DNA from: Alphaproteobacteria bacterium
GTDB lineage: Bacteria; Pseudomonadota; Alphaproteobacteria; ATCC43930; CGMCC-115725
Length of the DNA stretch: 5,882 bases
Reading direction: 5' to 3'
NCBI GenBank assembly: GCA_028866355.1
Contig: JAGWIH010000154.1
Location: 1-5,882 of the forward strand
Under the pieces are notes generated by a model. That model ran no database searches, had not been told where the DNA came from, and saw only the letters and a list, made by a program, of their open reading frames with translations. A program made the translations under genes and the position numbers. Below, in pieces: positions 3,827-5,882 of the stretch (position 1 is the stretch's first letter; each line of letters opens with the position of its first letter).

Positions 3827-5371
3827 GTGAGCGCCTCGTCAAAGGCGCCAAGGCGTATTGGTGCAAGCTCCGAGACAGGAGCGATGACACCTCGTGTATC
3901 CAGTTGGTCTAATGGGGGGCCATTGGTCGGCGGTCTGCGTGATCTAGGGGAACGCCTGTTTCCCGAGCGCCAATTGCTAGTGCGCTCGACGGAACACGTC
4001 CGCTCCGTGCTGCTGCCAGGTTGGTTGCAGGCGATGATCGCGGTCGCCTGTATCGGTACCCTTGGCGGCGCCAGCTATTTGACCGTCGGTTATTTTTCGC
4101 TTCACCGTGACGTCGGTGGCGCTGCCGCCGTCGCATCCAGCGAATCGGCCGCGCCGCAACCCGCCGCGCAGGCGCAGGCCAATTCTGAAGCGCAAGCCGT
4201 TGCGACGCTCAATCAGCAGCTCGCCGCCATTAACGGACAATATGCGACGCTCAAGCAAAATTACGACGCGATGGTCGCCAGCCAATCGGCTCAGGCGGCT
4301 GCGCCGACGCAACAGGACCTGCAGCAGAAGCTCGCTGCCGCGCAGCAGCAATTGTCGAACAACAGCGGCAATGTCGCGCAGCTGAAGAAATCGGTCGACG
4401 AATTGCACGCCGAACTGAAGCGATCCGAACAGGCCCGCACGGCCGAGGCGACGCACACGCGGCAGCTTGAAGACGCAATGCAGACGCTGACGGCGCGCGC
4501 CAATCTTCTGAAAGCTATTGCCGACAGCAAGGACGAGCAGCTTACGCGGCTGCGTGCTCAGCTGCAGAAGCCGGGCGAACAAGTCGGCGCCATTCCACCG
4601 ACAAGTGCGCCCGCGCCGACGGCAGCGCCGAAGGCTAGCAGCGATTCTCTGGAACCTCTGCCTGGCAAGCATAGCGCGCTCGCGCCGGAGACGGTCGGCG
4701 AGGGCGCCGCACTCAACGCGCCGGCGCAACCGGTTGTGCAGCTTGCGAATCATGGCGTCGCACACCACGCGACGAGCCGGCTCGAGGAAGTTCTCGCCTC
4801 GACCGGCGTTGATCTCGACAAGATCATCGGCCACATTAGTCGGCAAAACGAGCCTGCCATGGGCGGCCCGTTCGTTTCGCTCGATAGCATGCGTAGCAAT
4901 GCTGCTGAACAGCAGCGCGTCGCCGCGCTACTGAAGGTCGCAAAGATTTTGCCGCTGCGCGCGCCGCTTGATGTGCGTTACGGAATTGGCAGTCCATTCG
5001 GCGCGCGGACCGATCCGTTCAATCGACGCCCGGAATTTCATACCGGCATCGATCTCGACGCGGCTTACCGCACGACCGTCTATAGCACCGCGCCGGGCGT
5101 CGTCATCTTCACGGGCTGGAAAGAAGGGTACGGTCGCACGATCGAGATCGACCATGGTCACGGCATTGTAACGCTTTATGCCCATCTTCATCGCATTCTG
5201 GTAGCGAATGGGGAGCGCCTTGCCGCGCATGTGAAGATCGGCCAATTGGGCAGTACTGGCCGCAGCACCGGCCCCCATCTCCATTACGAAATTCGCCTCG
5301 ACGGCAGACCGGTCAATCCCGAAAAGTTCCTGGAGGCTGGCAAAAATGTGGTTCAAGCGAGCGCACACTAG
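3827..5371 (+). CDS. Membrane-anchored M23-family peptidoglycan endopeptidase with coiled coil
   Basis: The 514-residue protein should cut peptidoglycan cross-links in the periplasm. A short cytoplasmic part contains LFPERQLLVRSTEHVRSV, a signature I associate with the N-terminus of alphaproteobacterial M23 proteins. One membrane helix follows at about 67-91, then an Ala/Gln-rich coiled coil (about 120-247), a Pro/Ala-rich linker (250-305) and the LytM/M23 domain (about 378-502). All catalytic residues are present: zinc ligands His405 and Asp409 in FHTGIDLD and His486 in GPHLHYEI, plus His453 in YAHL and His484. It therefore looks active, unlike EnvC/NlpD-type LytM regulators. Its 3' end overlaps the bactofilin gene by 26 nt, so the two are co-transcribed; such M23-bactofilin pairs are known to shape cells (for example LmdC/BacA in stalked budding bacteria). 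The start is uncertain: GTG 3827 has only a weak Shine-Dalgarno, while ATG 3884 has AGGAG just two bases before it. Either start keeps the helix and all domains. Confidence 0.92.
   Translation: MSASSKAPRRIGASSETGAMTPRVSSWSNGGPLVGGLRDLGERLFPERQLLVRSTEHVRSVLLPGWLQAMIAVACIGTLGGASYLTVGYFSLHRDVGGAAAVASSESAAPQPAAQAQANSEAQAVATLNQQLAAINGQYATLKQNYDAMVASQSAQAAAPTQQDLQQKLAAAQQQLSNNSGNVAQLKKSVDELHAELKRSEQARTAEATHTRQLEDAMQTLTARANLLKAIADSKDEQLTRLRAQLQKPGEQVGAIPPTSAPAPTAAPKASSDSLEPLPGKHSALAPETVGEGAALNAPAQPVVQLANHGVAHHATSRLEEVLASTGVDLDKIIGHISRQNEPAMGGPFVSLDSMRSNAAEQQRVAALLKVAKILPLRAPLDVRYGIGSPFGARTDPFNRRPEFHTGIDLDAAYRTTVYSTAPGVVIFTGWKEGYGRTIEIDHGHGIVTLYAHLHRILVANGERLAAHVKIGQLGSTGRSTGPHLHYEIRLDGRPVNPEKFLEAGKNVVQASAH
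5332..5336 (+). promoter_or_regulatory. Ribosome binding site for bactofilin inside the M23 gene
   Basis: GGAGG lies nine bases before the ATG at 5346, inside the last codons of the M23 gene. It is the best Shine-Dalgarno sequence I checked in the window and fixes the bactofilin start. It lets ribosomes initiate on the overlapping frame, so the bactofilin can be made at a high level independently of, or coupled to, M23 translation. Confidence 0.75.
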
Positions 5372-5825
5372 TCCGGCCGGCCACGTCTTCGTCGGGAGCG
5401 AGAACCGGCGCTCGGTGCCGTCCATCCTCAGCGCCGGCCTCAAGCTCGAAGGCGACATCGTGAGCGATGGCGAGGTGCATATCCTCGGCCATCATTCAGG
5501 CAACATCGTCGCGCGCCGCGTCACGATCGGGGAGGGTGGCACAGTCACCGGTACCATCGAAGCTGAGAACGTCGTGATCAACGGCACGCTGTCAGGCCGC
5601 GTTTCGGCGACCGGAATCGTGCTCGGGCGCGCGGCCTCCGTCACCGCAGATATCGTCTACGTCCAGATGCGGGTCGAACCGGGCGCGTCCTACGAAGGCT
5701 ATAGCCGGCGCGTCGAAGCCATCGAAACTTTCGCGGCCGAGCAAATGCAACTGTCGCCGCCGCTGCGCCAACAGATCGAACGTTTGCGCACGCCGAACGC
5801 CGAAGTGGCCGGCAACGCCGACTAA
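5346..5825 (+). CDS. Bactofilin (DUF583 family polymer-forming cytoskeletal protein)
   Basis: Bactofilins polymerise without nucleotides into filaments or sheets under the inner membrane and recruit cell-wall enzymes. The 159-residue protein has the beta-helix core at about residues 25-118, with the typical short strands and turns: SVPSILSAGLKLEGDIVSDG, VHILGHHSGNI, VTIGEGGTVTGTIEAENV, then NGTLSGRVSATGIVLG and VTADIVY. The first residues, MWFKRA, put bulky hydrophobic side chains next to Lys-Arg, as in the membrane-targeting peptide reported at the N-terminus of many bactofilins. The tail (about 120-159) is a short helical then disordered stretch. ATG 5346 is fixed by a good Shine-Dalgarno and lies in the end of the M23 gene, in the -1 frame relative to it. 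The pairing implies that this bactofilin positions that hydrolase, possibly through the cytoplasmic N-terminal part of the M23 protein. The stop at 5823-5825 directly abuts a probable opposing reading frame. Confidence 0.95.
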   Translation: MWFKRAHTSPAGHVFVGSENRRSVPSILSAGLKLEGDIVSDGEVHILGHHSGNIVARRVTIGEGGTVTGTIEAENVVINGTLSGRVSATGIVLGRAASVTADIVYVQMRVEPGASYEGYSRRVEAIETFAAEQMQLSPPLRQQIERLRTPNAEVAGNAD

Positions 5826-5882
5826 CTAATTGGCGCCGCGGTCGAGGGCGCCTTCGAACATTTCCCGATCGACATTGCCGCC
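5826..5882 (-). CDS. Possible C-terminal end of an unidentified minus-strand gene (partial)
   Basis: The minus strand from the window edge is open for 18 codons and ends in TAG at 5826-5828, giving GGNVDREMFEGALDRGAN. Most third positions are C or G, as in the real genes here, and the peptide looks like an ordinary protein end. If real, the gene converges on the bactofilin with no bases between the two stop codons. The product cannot be identified from 18 residues. The GGCGCC copies in it (5832-5837 and 5848-5853) could also form a hairpin after the bactofilin, but no T run follows, so a terminator is less likely. Confidence 0.4.
   Translation of the reverse strand, partial: GGNVDREMFEGALDRGAN

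Noticed and set aside
3977..4846. Long minus-strand open frame (289 codons) opposite the M23 gene
   Set aside because: The product is Arg/Leu-rich and low in complexity, with no domain; it mirrors the Ala/Gln-rich coiled-coil coding on the plus strand.
5832..5853. GGCGCC repeat pair as a bactofilin terminator
   Set aside because: There is no T run after it, and the bases read well as the coding end of a minus-strand gene.
1..5882. CRISPR array, insertion sequence, transposase or integrase
   Set aside because: No spaced identical repeats, no terminal inverted repeats flanking an open frame and no recombinase motifs were seen; base and codon use look uniform across the genes.

Overview
The window is high-GC DNA with G/C-rich third codon positions and tightly packed genes. 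The family content points to an alphaproteobacterium: an N-terminal RHH_4-type domain fused to PAS, a short CpaA/TadV-type prepilin peptidase, a LapG-type periplasmic cysteine protease, and an M23 peptidase overlapping a bactofilin gene. The genus cannot be read from the sequence. These calls rest on recognising motifs by eye, not on a database search.

Layout. (1) 1-1083 (+) is the 3' part of a HlyD-family type I secretion adaptor whose start lies outside the window. (2) 1132-1656 (+) is a complete prepilin peptidase (cpaA-like). (3) 1664-2014 (-) encodes a small unrecognised protein that converges on cpaA and resembles one beta-rich module of a type I-secreted adhesin. (4) A 111-bp divergent spacer holds an inverted repeat. 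(5) 2126-2743 (+) is a ribbon-helix-helix plus PAS protein. (6) 2850-3590 (+) is an exported transglutaminase-like cysteine peptidase (BTLCP/LapG family) with an intact Cys-His-Asp triad but Gln on both sides of the Cys. (7) 3591-3826 is a spacer rich in hairpins. (8) 3827-5371 (+) is a membrane-anchored M23 peptidase with a long coiled coil, overlapping by 26 nt (9) 5346-5825 (+), a bactofilin. (10) From 5826 a minus-strand coding tail probably enters from the right.

How the parts may work together. Nearly every gene concerns the cell surface. The HlyD adaptor, the small adhesin-like protein and the LapG-like protease suggest a retained-adhesin system, in which an exported adhesin is held at the surface and released by periplasmic proteolysis. 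No adhesin gene or LapD-like receptor is visible. CpaA would process Flp-type prepilins encoded elsewhere. The M23-bactofilin pair is a known arrangement in which the bactofilin polymer localises a peptidoglycan hydrolase to shape the cell. Two CtrA-like boxes, each with one mismatch, lie before cpaA and the protease gene and hint at cell-cycle control. This is inference.

The observations most worth following are the substituted calcium-ligand positions in the protease, the adhesin-like small protein, the RHH-PAS fusion, and the structured leader before the M23-bactofilin pair.
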